Assembly: GCA_023515745.1 (NCBI GenBank)
Contig: JALECJ010000020.1
Span: forward strand, 620,001-684,000
Direction of reading: 5' to 3'
Length of the DNA: 64,000 bases
Origin: Amoeboaphelidium protococcarum
Taxonomy: Eukaryota; Aphelidiomycota; Aphelidea
The stretch's first letter is position 1; the number at the start of each line of letters is the position of its first letter. Positions 50,701 to 61,625 of this stretch are shown here, in pieces. Under the pieces are notes generated by a model. That model made no database searches. It saw only the letters and a program-made list of their open reading frames with translations, and was not told where the DNA came from. The translations under genes and the position numbers were made by a program.

Positions 50701-53295
50701 ATCTTTGGGAGGTACTAATTAAGACACATCTACAGCAGAGGAGGCAGAGTCTACATTCATAGAAGACGACTTTTACAATTTAGTCGGCTCTGGCTTTGCG
50801 ACGTCAACAACCTTATCGAATTCTGTCTAAAGAAGAGACATTTATGAGGCGCCCAGACCATCAAGCATAGATGTAATATCAGGCCCGACGAATATTCTCA
50901 AAGTTCTTGCAAGCCCAAGGGCAGCCGTTCTTACTTATGCATTAGCATTACCAAGACATTCCTTCATTGCAGCAACCAACGAAATTAAATCCAAGTCGGC
51001 GGTGAGTCCAAAATCATTTAGAGAACTTGATGCAAACTTTAATAGTTCCGCAATGTACTTTGGCGATTTCTACTTTTTCAGCGACGCGGGTAGAATCGAT
51101 AAAACAAAACCACAACCACATTGCTCCATAATTGAATTCAAAGCTTCAACAGAGACCTTCTACAACTTAATATCGCCAATCTTGTCATATAGTAAAGGTA
51201 CACACAGAGAAGCAGCCGCACGGTCAAGCATAGGTGCCTATCCGCGTTGCGCTAATTCCTTGAACAATGTAAACAGCTTACTCATAACTTGAAAATTTGA
51301 ATCTGTCCAAACAGCCTTTGCCTACAGATACTTGAAGAGCAATTCCACAGGTGCTTTGACATCTTTCAATGACTATGTATAATCAAATTCAATCAAGAGA
51401 GATACAGCTTCTAATCTCTCTTTCCAGTTTGAGCTACCTAAATTAGCATCAAACGATTAGAAGTATTTGAGACCTTCTTCTTTTGCATCTTCCTCTGACC
51501 AGGACATCATCACAGCTTGATTTACACCAATAGATTATCGCGCCTTTGGTTTTGCAGGAGGAGAAGTGGCATTTTAAGACTAAGATTTCGACTTCTTTGT
51601 GACAACAGTAGATGTTTTAACTTTCGCAACATTGACCTTTCCAGCAGACACCGCAGTTGAACTGACAGGCTTACTTTTCAATGCACGGTTAATACTAGAT
51701 TGAGGAAGAGAATTCTCTTTACCCTGTGACAACTTTCCTGAATTAGAGGAGGTAGAAGAAGGAGCATTTTAAGGCACAGCAGTCTACTAATACTACTAAG
51801 CTTAGGATCCAAAGCTTTTAATCTTGTCCAACTTAATCTACTCCAAACCATCTAAATAAGGCTATAAAAGCCCGGAGGAGAGCTTAAGCTGCAAAGAGCC
51901 TAGAACTTCAGCAGCAGCATCTCTAACCTCCGGTGTTGCGTCATCTAAGCACTGAATGACTGGCGGTATAAACTGCTTTGCATCAGCTCTTTACATTGTT
52001 AGTTTATGACCCTGAACATACCTGACACAAACAAGAAGTACTTCTGAGCGAACTTGAGGAACTTTATTACCAAGATATGGTATAATATCTGCAAAAACAT
52101 CTACATCCTTACAAAACTAGTACACGGCATCCAATGTTAATCTCAGAGCTTAGATAACATTTTACTTCTTCTCCTTTAAACGATCCAGTAAAGATTACTT
52201 TACATCATTCTTGAACTATGGGAAATCTTATTTTAATCCACTTGCAATCTTTTCCACACATTAAATAGCACTTACCGCAACTGCAATATTGATATCTCCA
52301 ACCTTCTTACTTAACACGCTCAAAAGTGGATGGAAATTCCTATTAACATACTTTGGTGTATCAAGAATTTTACAGAGATTATCCAAAGCATCTTTCTTAT
52401 CTTTCCACTTGGTCTAACTCAATTAATCTTCAATATGAGCAGGAACATTACTCAGAACGTCAACAGGCTCAGTGAAATCCAATTCTTCCGGCAGTTAATC
52501 GCTCTATTATTCTCCACCAACAGCTTCCTAATCATCAACGTCAATTTACATATCATCGCCACCTTAAACTGTCTATTAGTGCTCCTTTTATTTATTGAGA
52601 AACCTAGTCTGAACCAACATTACATCTTTAACAGTATCGAATGCTTCATTGAGCTGAGACACTTGTACGGGCTTTAATTGAGGAAATAGAACAGATTCAA
52701 ATGGCTTCAATCCAATCCACTGAAATATCGATACTGCGAGCTATTAAGCTTCATTGCGAACCAGAGCATCGGAATGAGCAAACATCTGTGGCAGGACTTT
52801 GAATATTGGTTTACAGTCCACAGTCTATGACCCGTAAAACTTTACAATATCATTCAGTATAGCCAAACACGCGCAGACCACTTTCGGCTACTTACTCCCG
52901 GTACCTTCTATGATGACTTCCACAATAGCATCTGGAGTGTCAAGATCAATTAAAGCCAGTAGTAAATCTGCAGACTTTTACCGCAATGAAGCCCGGGGAC
53001 TTTTCAAGCATTTGTCCACAATGAGTCCGGCAATATGAACACGCATTTTTAACAAGATTGGATGAACCTCATCCACTTGAATAATGGAAAGCAGTAACTA
53101 AAGAGCAGACTCTTGAGCAGCAACATTACTATCACCACAGCACGTCTTAATGACATCCAATGCAAAAGGCGGGATTTTGCCATCTTTCAATACTACCTGA
53201 GACAGTTGCTCATAGCCCTGTACTCTAGCTTTCCATAATTTATGACTAACCAACTAATCCAGAGGGAGTTTTGTAAAATCTTACTCCTCTGCCAT
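47785..53295 (-). CDS. XMAP215/Dis1-family microtubule polymerase (TOG domains)
   Basis: 1836 residues in one exon, ATG 53295 to TGA 47785. Repeated TOG HEAT arrays: TOG1 begins LPLDQLVSHKLWKARVQGYE (about 9), TOG2 after FTEPVDVLSNVPAHIEDQLS (about 265), a linker rich in Lys/Ser/Thr (about 500-620), TOG3 (about 640), TOG4 from DTVIQDLADSNWKVRKEALD (about 875), TOG5 about 1250. A C-terminal domain follows a Gln/Pro/Ser linker (about 1430-1530). The protein binds tubulin through the W...R turns and adds dimers at plus ends. A GTAAGT...TAG string at 48988-49013 could be mistaken for an intron, but removing it breaks the frame. Confidence 0.92.
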
Positions 53296-53551
53296 ACTCA
53301 ATTATTTATCAAGATTACAGATAAGTTGAGTTAAATTACTAACAGTGATTGTTTTAGGAAGAAATAAGTCGCGTGATGAGATTTTTTACTGTGAAGAGAC
53401 GGCCGTTTGAAGGAATTCTGTTTTTCGTTTCAAGACGATGAAGAGAGACAACTTCAAGAGTATGTAAAGCGCCAATATGTCATATCTATTAAAGTCTATT
53501 ATATCTAAATTTCAATATTTATATTACTGCAAATCAGGCATTTCAGAGAAT

Positions 53552-53848
53552 TCAGCATCCTTTCAACTGAACTTAACCACCAGGAGTCAATGTGATATTT
53601 TCAGGACCCAGGTAGACGCGTTGTGTCTGAAATGCACACAGCTGAGACGCAACACTAAACAGACAGGAATTGGTATTGTTGCCGTAGATGCAAATCAGCC
53701 CAGCAGGAGCACCCGAAACAAATGTCGGCTGACCCAATTGATTGATCTAAGGATTACTGCATTGACTTAGTGTTGGGCACTGAGAAGGGACGAACGCGTA
53801 TGCCACAACCACCAGAGTAGACAACACAACAGAGATATAGCTGACCAT
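53552..53848 (-). CDS. Secreted six-Cys protein, family A, short member
   Basis: 98 residues: signal peptide MVSYISVVLSTLVVVAYA, then a six-cysteine domain: C-PTLSQ-C, NPQI, GQPTFVSGAPAGLICIYG, C near TNSC, SQLCAF, and a last Cys just before TGA. The same domain closes the protein at 58118-58774 (GRPTFVQSGPSGLICIYG; SQFCAF), about half the residues identical by eye. There is no repeat region here. Function unknown; extracellular. I know no named family with this pattern. Confidence 0.72.
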
Positions 53849-54039
53849 TTTATTTAAAAGTGTTATTCTTATAACTATTATTTTTGATGTTGAGATAATT
53901 GATACGAAGATAGAGAGAAAAAGGAAATATAGCATGGATTCAAGCTTATAAAGTGACTGATGCATCATAAACTGGTTCTGATAAGATCACTGTATATAAC
54001 TGATAGTTTGATACTAAAAATCAAAGTGGCAAAAAAAAT

Positions 54040-54110
54040 GCTCCAACTCAGAATTGAACTAAGGATCTTCTCATTACAAGTGAGACGCATTACCACTATG
54101 CTATTGGAGA
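54040..54110 (-). tRNA. tRNA-Thr (anticodon TGT)
   Basis: Read on the minus strand it folds as a cloverleaf: acceptor CTCCAA/TTGGAG (six pairs; the terminal pair is T-C mismatched), D-arm GCAT..ATGC, anticodon arm TCTCA-CTTGTAA-TGAGA with TGT, T-arm CTTAG-TTCAATT-CTGAG. A run of eight Ts follows the 3' end, a Pol III terminator. The acceptor mismatch makes a slightly degenerate gene possible. It is not a suppressor-type tRNA-Gln. Confidence 0.78.
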
Positions 54111-54387
54111 CACTGGAAATCATCGCGAATTTCTAACCAGTTTGATTGTATACCAGGTTGTAAAAATCAAAATTCATTTTTGTGATGTCTTCAGGATATA
54201 TAATTTCTAGATGTTTTGTGTCAATAGAGCTTTCGTTATTGCAATTCAGTATGGTATATAAATTATAAAGCCATCGAAAGATAAAACGAGCTAAAGACAA
54301 AGTTTTAAATCAAAGTTGAATTTCTACATTGCAATATAATCATCATTCATCGATATTGATGTATCGTGTTACATCGCCATTTTACAA

Positions 54388-54427
54388 TTAACAGTCCATA
54401 AGAGTAGCTTGTCCAGTAGGTCCAGGC
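54388..54427 (-). pseudogene. Relic of the six-Cys secreted family (C-terminal end)
   Basis: The minus strand encodes VPGPTGQATLMDC, matching TGPTGQAIILGC at the end of the gene at 58118-58774 with roughly 31 of 40 bases identical by eye. Upstream (to about 54,716) only broken frames remain, with an in-frame TGA just before the match and no typical TFVxSG...LICIYG block. Probably a decayed third copy. Confidence 0.4.
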
Positions 54428-55074
54428 ACCCACTTTCAGCAGAAGGAGACATTTGTTCGCCGTGTTTCGCCTTCCCTCTCTGGCGTCCAGCGGCTTTCAC
54501 CGTATTACAGTAGTTGCTTAAGTACGCAGACACATGATGAAGGCAGTACAGCATAAGCTTCACCATATGCAGGAATAGCTGGATTTTGCACTAACTGTTT
54601 TAGTGTAACTGCCCCAGAGAACAGTGGACAGATATTGAGACACAAAAGGAATGGACAGAGCCAACATCTCGCAATACAACTTTCATCATTACGTTTCATT
54701 ATTAGAAAGGACTGAATGCAGGAAGACCACCATACTTTGCAGCTTTAACTGTCATCATAAAGTACAAAAACTCAACAAACTAATCAGCGCTCTTTTGAGC
54801 GTGTAGATCGACCATATATTTGCAGTCGTTGCAATGGATTGAGGCGCCTTTCTTGTGAGTTACGTAAACGATTGCTATCTTTTGGACATCTGATAACAAT
54901 GCTTTTCAAGATGGCTGATGTTTACTTCCAAAAGAGCAACTCTTTTATATGTGCACATTCCATTGGTTCCCCAGAATACTATGATTCTTTTCTTTGTACG
55001 AGGATATATATTTTTTACCACTACGTAAAATCTACGCTAACATCTGAGCAATATCAGATTTTGCAGGTGTACTA

Positions 55075-55380
55075 GAATGTTTCGACTCGTTCACTGGGAA
55101 TTCTTTTAAGACTTCTTTAACATGCCTACGTTAGACCATCTCGAGCTATCTACGAGCTCGATCACGTATGATCTCAATTCCAATTATAAACTTAGACGGT
55201 CTTTAGTCTTTCATATCAAAATTTACAGCTAATAACCTTTTTCAACCAAGATATAAGCGTCGCGGATTAGCCGAATATTAGCATGTCATCAACATAAATC
55301 GCGACAATTATTCGCTGGTCTATTCTCAAAAGCATCTTAACCAATATAAATAGCTGCAGGCTGTCTCAAAATGGTCCTTC
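55075..55380 (-). mobile_element. Ty1/copia-type retrotransposon reverse-transcriptase remnant
   Basis: On the minus strand RIIVAIYVDDMLIFG (55,270-55,313) is the copia RT catalytic block with YVDD. It is followed by the expected downstream region: MKD, FIIGIEIIRDR and VKEVLKEFPVNESK (about 55,080-55,230), as in copia elements where a G-I-x-I/R-D-R segment precedes the -LKRF- helix. Frames change in several places and no integrase, LTR or gag is visible, so this is a dead fragment. Its upstream edge runs into the region next to the MITE. Confidence 0.6.
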
Positions 55381-55462
55381 TCGTCAGAAACACTGAATCC
55401 CCTTCTGTACCGAGCCATCCAAGTAAAATGGCATTCGATCGTTAGTGACGGCAGCGGCGTTG

Positions 55463-55658
55463 CAGGGACGTAGCGCAAGACGAGAAAATTCAAAATTTGA
55501 CCCGGACCAACGTTAAAATATTGTGTATTAAATGTTGATTTTAGAATATTTATGCCTAATAAGTCAGCCAAACAACGCAAAATGCTGCTTTTAAGTCTTT
55601 TCCAATAGCATTTGATCCGGACCTGGTCCGAGTCAGGTCCTTAGACGCTCCGTCCCTG
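55463..55658. mobile_element. hAT-type MITE, 196 bp, with 8-bp target duplication
   Basis: Terminal inverted repeats start CAGGGACGTAGCG at 55463 and, on the other strand, CAGGGACGGAGCG at 55658 (12 of 13 match). Flanking the element is a perfect 8-bp direct repeat CGGCGTTG (55455-55462 and 55659-55666). An 8-bp duplication plus CAGGG-type ends is the signature of hAT-superfamily DNA transposons. With 196 bp and no transposase it is non-autonomous. It contains two related CCGGACC blocks inside. The perfect duplication suggests a fairly recent insertion. Confidence 0.85.
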
Positions 55659-55998
55659 CGGCGTTGACGGCTTTGCACTTAACCATTTCAGTGTCAAAGC
55701 AGTAGTGCGGCTCAGAAAAATTATCCTCAAAAAATTCCCTAGGTGTATCCTCATTCTCATCTTCATCATCTGCGTTGCTCTGGTCAACTATTTTACGGAA
55801 ATTTTTCTCATATTAGTCTACTTAGCTTAGTTTTGCACGCACTTCTGCACTAAACTCAAATGTATTCAGCATTACTAATAGGATACTTTGGCGACTGGCG
55901 AATTTTAAGACTTCTAGTGCGCTAGCTCCTAGCTGGGCTTTAACAATACTACTTACTGCCACATATATACCCAATACCAACGTAGACGATATCTTCAT
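55633..55998 (-). CDS. Secreted protein truncated by the MITE
   Basis: 121 residues as it now reads: signal peptide MKISSTLVLGIYVAVSSIVKA, helical middle, acidic stretch (NADDEDENEDTP), then PHYCFDTEMVKCKAVNAA; after that the frame enters the MITE and stops at its TGA (55633) after seven MITE-encoded residues. The rest of the original frame lies beyond the element and stops at TGA 55383, so about 26 residues were displaced. Start ATG overlaps the TGA of the upstream ORF. Function unknown. Confidence 0.55.
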
Positions 55999-57597
55999 TA
56001 CGCGTTATCCATTAAATTCTTGTAGCTATCAATCTCATTAATGATGATTTGCAAATTACTAATTTTGGAACTGGCAGGATCATCCGCGTATTTCTCCTGC
56101 TTTTTAGATAAATACTTCACTGCTCCTCTATACAGCTCACGAAACTCCAAATAAGTCCAGCTACTCCTAACTATCTTATTCATCTTAATGTCATAAATCT
56201 ATCTCTCGGTAAGGAGGCTGCAGGCTCCTACAATGGTTATACAAAAGCTTCACGTATAACATCCTCGTACGTTGGAGATGGAGTCGTCTATCTGATGAAT
56301 ATGACTCCAAGGTACCATTATAGTAACATTGTTTGACATAACCCTGATTAGTTATGCCTTTAAAATCTGGCAACCCGACCGGCCCACTGTCCAACGTATA
56401 CCAATCTCCACTGACGGCGTCGTAGCAATGCACCACAGCCGCTCCATTAAATTCCTTTGTTCTTTATACAAGCGAATTGCCTCTTTGTTAATATATGACT
56501 TGTACCTTGAGATTACAGAAGATCTAGTTTTATCAAATTAAGGATACCTACAATGATAATTTCATAGCCATCGATTGCCAGTGATGCGCGCATCATCTTC
56601 ATAAACAGTATTGCTGTAATTACCATCCCAATCACTTTCATACTAGCTGGCTAAATCAATGGCGTAGCGATGACCGTTTTATGCTTGACTAAAGCGTTAG
56701 TACGAGGGATGTCTACAGGGAAGCCTACCGGTTCTATGTTCCCAGAAGCCAATGAAATCTTCACTAAAGTAGCGGATAAATATTGCGAATAATTCAAGTG
56801 AGATGTTTAATTGCTTTAACAATGTGCGCTAGTAGACAGGTACAACTCTATTCCATTCACTCAAGTTTTGCAACAAAATCTTTACGGCGTTTCCGTGAGC
56901 TTCCTTGTAGTTGTCACCTTCCCCTATCATATGATCTATCTCTCCCACTAGTCTATTCAGCCAGATAGTAAAAAACATCTTCTTTCAGGCTTATTTTTGT
57001 TCGTGGTGATATTGATTGATATCCCAATTTTTCAAACGCGTAAATGACATCGTCCCAACGTCATTTGACCTGCCTTTATCATGGACGAGTAGAACCAACG
57101 AGGCCTCCAATCGACAATAGAAGCCTGAAAGGACTACTCACATTTTTCATGAGTTTGTCAATATTACTTGCTAAAGAATTAGAATCAGCATTTTCAAAGG
57201 ATTCCTCCATACTTTTCCTACACCCTGACCTCCTTTACTATCGGCCGAGCAAGTAAATAGTTGTCTTCGGTCTATTTAGTCAAAGAATTAGCACGATCCG
57301 ACTTTTGACCACCAGCTGGCTCTAATTACAGTGTCGCAGATTTTTAACGTTTATCGCAAGCGGTGTCTTTATTACCTTCGTCACCAACTCATTGTTGAAA
57401 AGACGTTTATAGACTTTAAATAAATTTGAGTTAACCACTCGAATAAAGTCTATTCGCTCATGATTTCAATATTAATACACGCGTTACGCCTCCTCTGCTT
57501 TAAGCTAGGAGGCGCATTGTCATCTTCATTTCAGTCTCCTACTGCGACCTTATGACACTCATTACTTGACGGTTCAGTAATTTCTGCTGAAGCGTCA
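55995..57597 (-). pseudogene. Long decayed gene with several frameshifts and an in-frame TGA
   Basis: Successive coding-like stretches in changing frames: DASAEITEPSSNECHKVAVGD then TGA, HERIDFIRVVNSNLFKVYK, a Lys/Glu stretch meeting FFTIWLNRLVGEIDHMIGEG at a T6 run (about 56,976), KILLQNLSEWNRVVPVYQR, SRYKSYINKEAIRLYKE, AVVHCYDAVSGDWYTLDSG and WTYLEFRELYRGAVKYL, ending TGA at 55995. Parts can be joined by plausible 43-nt (56228-56270) or 28-nt introns into a 191-residue secreted protein starting MKVIGMVITAILF at 56641, so one or more small genes may survive. I recognise no family. Confidence 0.4.
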
Positions 57598-58117
57598 TTT
57601 ATTTAACTTGAAATATGCCGTCATGATTAAATCAAAGTAATTGGGATCTAATCTGCTATTTTTCTCATGAGAATCAACATCCGGACTTCACAAATATAAC
57701 GTGGCTAAATACGGCGTTTACCCCCTAGATCTATGCCGCTCTTTTACTCGTGGTTCTTAACACAACACCTGTTACAATGGCTACATCTTGGATACTATGT
57801 CTCATATACAAGCTGTAAAGGAGAAATTTCCGTTTCACACTACGAACTAACTCTACTTGTCTCAAAATGAAGTACTGATGTACCAAGTTAGAGTGAACAA
57901 CGCGTAATTTCTACAACGTGTTTTGATACGGTCAAAGGGCTTTGATGCGATGATAGAAGTACTGCTAGTATATAGAAATCTACTGGAAGATGGACGCGTC
58001 AAAGATTAGATTGTAGAGCCAATTGATTCAATTGTATTTCTTCATTTCAATTCATTCATTTATTCATATTCAGATACTCAGTAAGTGCACAATCAGCTCA
58101 GAAATCACCAATCACAT
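57598..58117. other. Intergenic region, no gene supported
   Basis: 520 bp with ACGCGT at about 57,901 and 57,994 and short broken frames. It probably includes the 5' part of the decayed gene and 3' flank of the secreted gene at 58118. Confidence 0.35.
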
Positions 58118-58774
58118 TCAACAGCCTAGAATGATAGCCTGTCCAGTTGGTCCAGTCACAACTCTATCAGGACCAAAGTACTTATTCAGAGTCAGGAATG
58201 CGCAGAACTAAGAGCTAGCATCAAACTGGCAAGCACTTGCATTGGAACCATAGATGCAAATCAAACCAGATGGGCCAGATTGTACAAAGGTTGGTCTGCC
58301 AAATGGAGTCAAGTTACGAATCTACGGATTTCTGCATCTCTTCAGATTTGGGCACGCAGCAGGAGTGAACCGCCCAATAAATGGAGGATAAGGGAAGCCA
58401 CTGCGACCAACTTCATAGTCTTCCTTCTTTTCATAGTCCTGGTCCTTCTTCTCATAATCGTCCTTCTTTTCATAATCCTTCTTGCCGTAGTCTTTTTTCT
58501 CATATTCGTGTTTCTCATAATCCTTCTTTCCGTAGTCCTTCTCCTCGTAGTCCTTCTTCTCGTAATCTTTCATACCATAATCTTTTTCATAATCCTTCTT
58601 GCCATAATCCTTCTCGTAGTCCTTCTTCTTGTCAACCTTCTTGCCATCATCGTACTCGCCGTAGATAGGATCGATACCAATGTAGCCACCATCAGTAACA
58701 TCAGTGTAAGTTGGACCATCTTGAGCAGTGATAGACAGCACGAACAACAAAGTTCCCAGTAGTAAAACTTTCAT
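58118..58774 (-). CDS. Secreted protein with KDYEKK repeats and six-Cys C-terminal domain
   Basis: 218 residues. Signal peptide MKVLLLGTLLFVLSITAQ, a Tyr/Asp/Gly linker, then about 75 residues of KDYEKK/KDYGKK repeats (about 48-125) of alternating charge and tyrosine. The C-terminal domain (about 140-218) has six cysteines: C-PNLKR-C, FVQSGPSGLICIYG, ASAC, SQFCAF, and a final Cys before TGA. This last part is shared with 53552-53848. A Tyr-rich zwitterionic repeat plus disulphide domain suggests a wall, matrix or adhesive protein (inference). The hydrophobic plus-strand ORF over the repeat is its antisense shadow. Confidence 0.78.
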
Positions 58775-59072
58775 TTTCAGGATTAGATTAGTATTTGGTA
58801 TTATTATCAGCGATAATAGAAATGGATCGAATGAAGATGAGAATTAATGAACATTTTCATCTCCTTTTATGCAGGTTGATGCCTCCCGTATCTAGAGTAA
58901 ATCATCAATCCAGTCAATCTGGACTTGAAACTAGTTTTTGTGTCAACGCGGTAGATCTCGCTGATCATCAAACGCGTCAAACTTCATTCTGCGCGTTCAC
59001 GCTGAACCTGCCTGTTCGCGTCGTTTTTCGTTTCTTCAATCATTGATCAAGCAAGTGCACCTGTAATTTAAT

Positions 59073-59798
59073 ATGGATTTTATTGATTATTATGCAGTGT
59101 TGGGATTAAAGGCTTAAGCCACTGATGTTGAAATTAAAAAGAGTTATAGATTGCTATCATTAAAGTACCATCCTGACAAGAATCGAGATGAAGGAGCGGT
59201 GGAGATGTTCTAGCAGATTAGTAAGGCTTACCAGATTCTTATGGATGAAAGTGCACGGCAAGCATTTGACAGGCTGTATGAACTGAATAGGGCTAGAACA
59301 TAGAGGACGCGATAGATGGATGCCAAGCGTAGACGGATGAAAGAGGATTTGGACGATCGCGAATCTGCCGCGTTCAATACAGCCGAAGTGACTGCGCAAG
59401 AAACACTGCGACGTGAACTTGATAGACTAAAGCAGTAGAACGTGTCATGGCGTGAACGTATGGAGAATGAGATACTGAACGCGCGAATATCCTCTAATGT
59501 CACATAATAGTAAGCATCAAATGCCGACAAATAATCTGTTGATGTAAATGATTCTTCATAGTAGAGGACTCTAAGATTCAAGTGGGATATAAAAAAGAAC
59601 AAACCGTCGTAAAATGACATTGAGTCTCTATGTACGAAATATGGTGGTCCTGTGGAGCATATTGTCATGTCTAAAAAGGGCAAATCTGCTCTTATTGTAT
59701 TCTAATCTATCGCGCATGTCAATAACTTGCTGCGAATATATTCCGACACGGATCTTTTGAATGATTATGAAATAACAAAGATTGCAACAGAGAAATGA
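59073..59798 (+). CDS. DNAJC17: J-domain protein, DNAJC17/Cwc23-like
   Basis: 241 residues. J domain at 3-68: [23 protein letters not shown] in [34 protein letters not shown] basic coiled region ([17 protein letters not shown], about 72-130) follows, then a C-terminal RRM-like part with KWDIKKNK and [19 protein letters not shown] (about 170-230), the arrangement of DNAJC17. In yeasts and humans this protein is linked to the spliceosome. Length is close to family. ACGCGT occurs about 100 bp upstream. Confidence 0.82.
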
Positions 59799-59861
59799 TG
59801 CCGCCAAAATGACTGAATGAATTTTGATAAAGTATGATGATGTGATGTATTGACTTGATGA

Positions 59862-61625
59862 TCATTTGATCTTGTCAAGAATGATTTTGCTGTCTCTTTT
59901 TAGCCGCGCCTCACCAGCTGAACCATTTAATGCTGCCAGTAGAAGAGGACTTCCAGTCCTTGCGTTAACTGATGATGAGGACATTGATTGATTGAAGAAT
60001 ACAGGTGGTGCTGAACTTCTGCTCTTGGTGCTGTTTAAAGGGATTGAGTCCACTCCAACTGCAGCAGACGAGTCCAATCCAGAGCTTTCAAGATCTAATG
60101 GCACGTACCGCCGTCTATTCATCCAGTCAACAACACCATTATTCCCTCTGGTTCCCCCATTCCTAGAATTGCCACCTCTCCGCCATCTTCTATAACCGAA
60201 TGCTACAGTCAGAATCAGACCAGTCATGAGGAGGAATGAGAGTATAGCCGCCTTATTATTACCAGATTTCCCCTTATTCTGTCCATCAATACCAGCCAAT
60301 TTCATACCACTGATAAAAGTTTTACTAGACAAGTAAATAACCGCACCAAGAGTCCAGCTTACATCGGTATCGTTAATTTCTAGCACCGATTTAAAATCCT
60401 GAAAAGTGCTCTTATACCCAAATCCATCATGAAGCATCACACTGACCCAGGAAGACTTGAAGCAGGACAACTCTGTACTTTTATCATCATTTTTACTGTA
60501 ATTAGCACAAGACTTTTTAGCAGCTTCATCGAATTTCTAACTATTGTACACACCATCTAGACCATAATCATGAGATACGTAATAATACTCGGAAACTCCA
60601 TAGAACGGCATCTCATCAAAGGGAATCTCTGGGGAGTGGACGCCATTAAATATGCATGGAATATCGTCACACTTGGCCTCTTTATGCAAAAGCGGAACTA
60701 AACTCTCCCGGCATTTATCGTAATCTCCATCGCCTTTAACGCTTTTATGTGCAGTGGAAGTCGCAACATCAGTCTTGAATCCCTTAGGAAGGCATGGATC
60801 TACGGTTTGATCTTGGAGTACCTATTCAACATAATTCTTGCGTGCTTAATTGGCACCAAATCCCAAGAAAGAAGTGGTGTATATAGTGTGATTGAATATC
60901 GCTTACTTACTCGAGTGTGTAAAATCCACGACACTTATGTTAACACAATCATTGCCGTGGAGACGGACCTGATCTGGCGATGGCTAAAAGGCAATTTGAG
61001 CAGAGGCACCTCCCATATCCAAAAATCCAACTGTATAATCTTGGTATAGAGTATGTGTGAGATAATTGAGAGATATCCAGCCATACAGTCCCTCCTCTTG
61101 ACCAGAGATGATTTTCAAATTTCCATCTTCAATCGTATGAGGGGAGGGCATCAAATCTCGCAGAACTGCAGCAGTTACATTGAATATGAGGTGCGCATCT
61201 TTACTATCAATAATCCTCATACCAGCAGTAGCATAGATATAAAAAGCAAAATCGTCTTTATACTTTGCAATCACTTTATTGAGCAATTTAGTCCAATATG
61301 TAATTACCACTTTCTAAAATTGTATAATTTCCGGTTCTACGGCGGCCATTGCATTCATATTAGACAAATCATGAACTTTTGAGTGCAAAAATGTTGTATT
61401 AAAGTTTATAATTGTACTCAATCCAGGAGTAACTTTGTCATTGTACAGCACTTGGAACGACTTGGCATCATATACATACACTCGACTGCCAGAACTGCCA
61501 GCATCTATAATCACAATATGCTGACGGTCTTTACCTTATCCTACTACTACAGCAGCAGCATCTAGCGTCATCATCACTCCCATCATCAAAATTGTAATGC
61601 AATTCAATAACTGTTTACTCCTCAT
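59862..61625 (-). CDS. Apyrase / NTPDase of the GDA1-CD39 family, two TMs
   Basis: 587 residues. N-terminal hydrophobic anchor (about 5-29), then ACR1 IIDAGSSGSRVYVYD, ACR2 AFYIYATAGMRI, ACR3 IISGQEEGLYGWISLNYLT and ACR4 VGFLDMGGASAQIAF. A Cys-rich region follows (CREs...CDDIPCIFNG), then FGVSEYYYVSHDYGL-like ACR5 area, a second TM (about 457-478: AAILSFLLMTGLILTVAFG) and a cytosolic Ser-rich tail. Two TMs fit the CD39/Ynd1 type: hydrolysis of nucleoside di- and triphosphates in the Golgi lumen or outside the cell. Several TAG/TAA codons are Gln, and the frame is continuous. Confidence 0.88.

Noticed and set aside
54720-54880. Possible zinc-binding ORF (HCNDCKY region) on the minus strand
   Set aside because: Short, no family match and lies amid transposon remnants; could be chance given only one stop codon in this code.
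58280-58762. Long hydrophobic plus-strand ORF rich in Leu/Val/Ile
   Set aside because: It is the antisense of the KDYEKK repeat; the minus strand has a signal peptide, cysteine domain and a paralogue.
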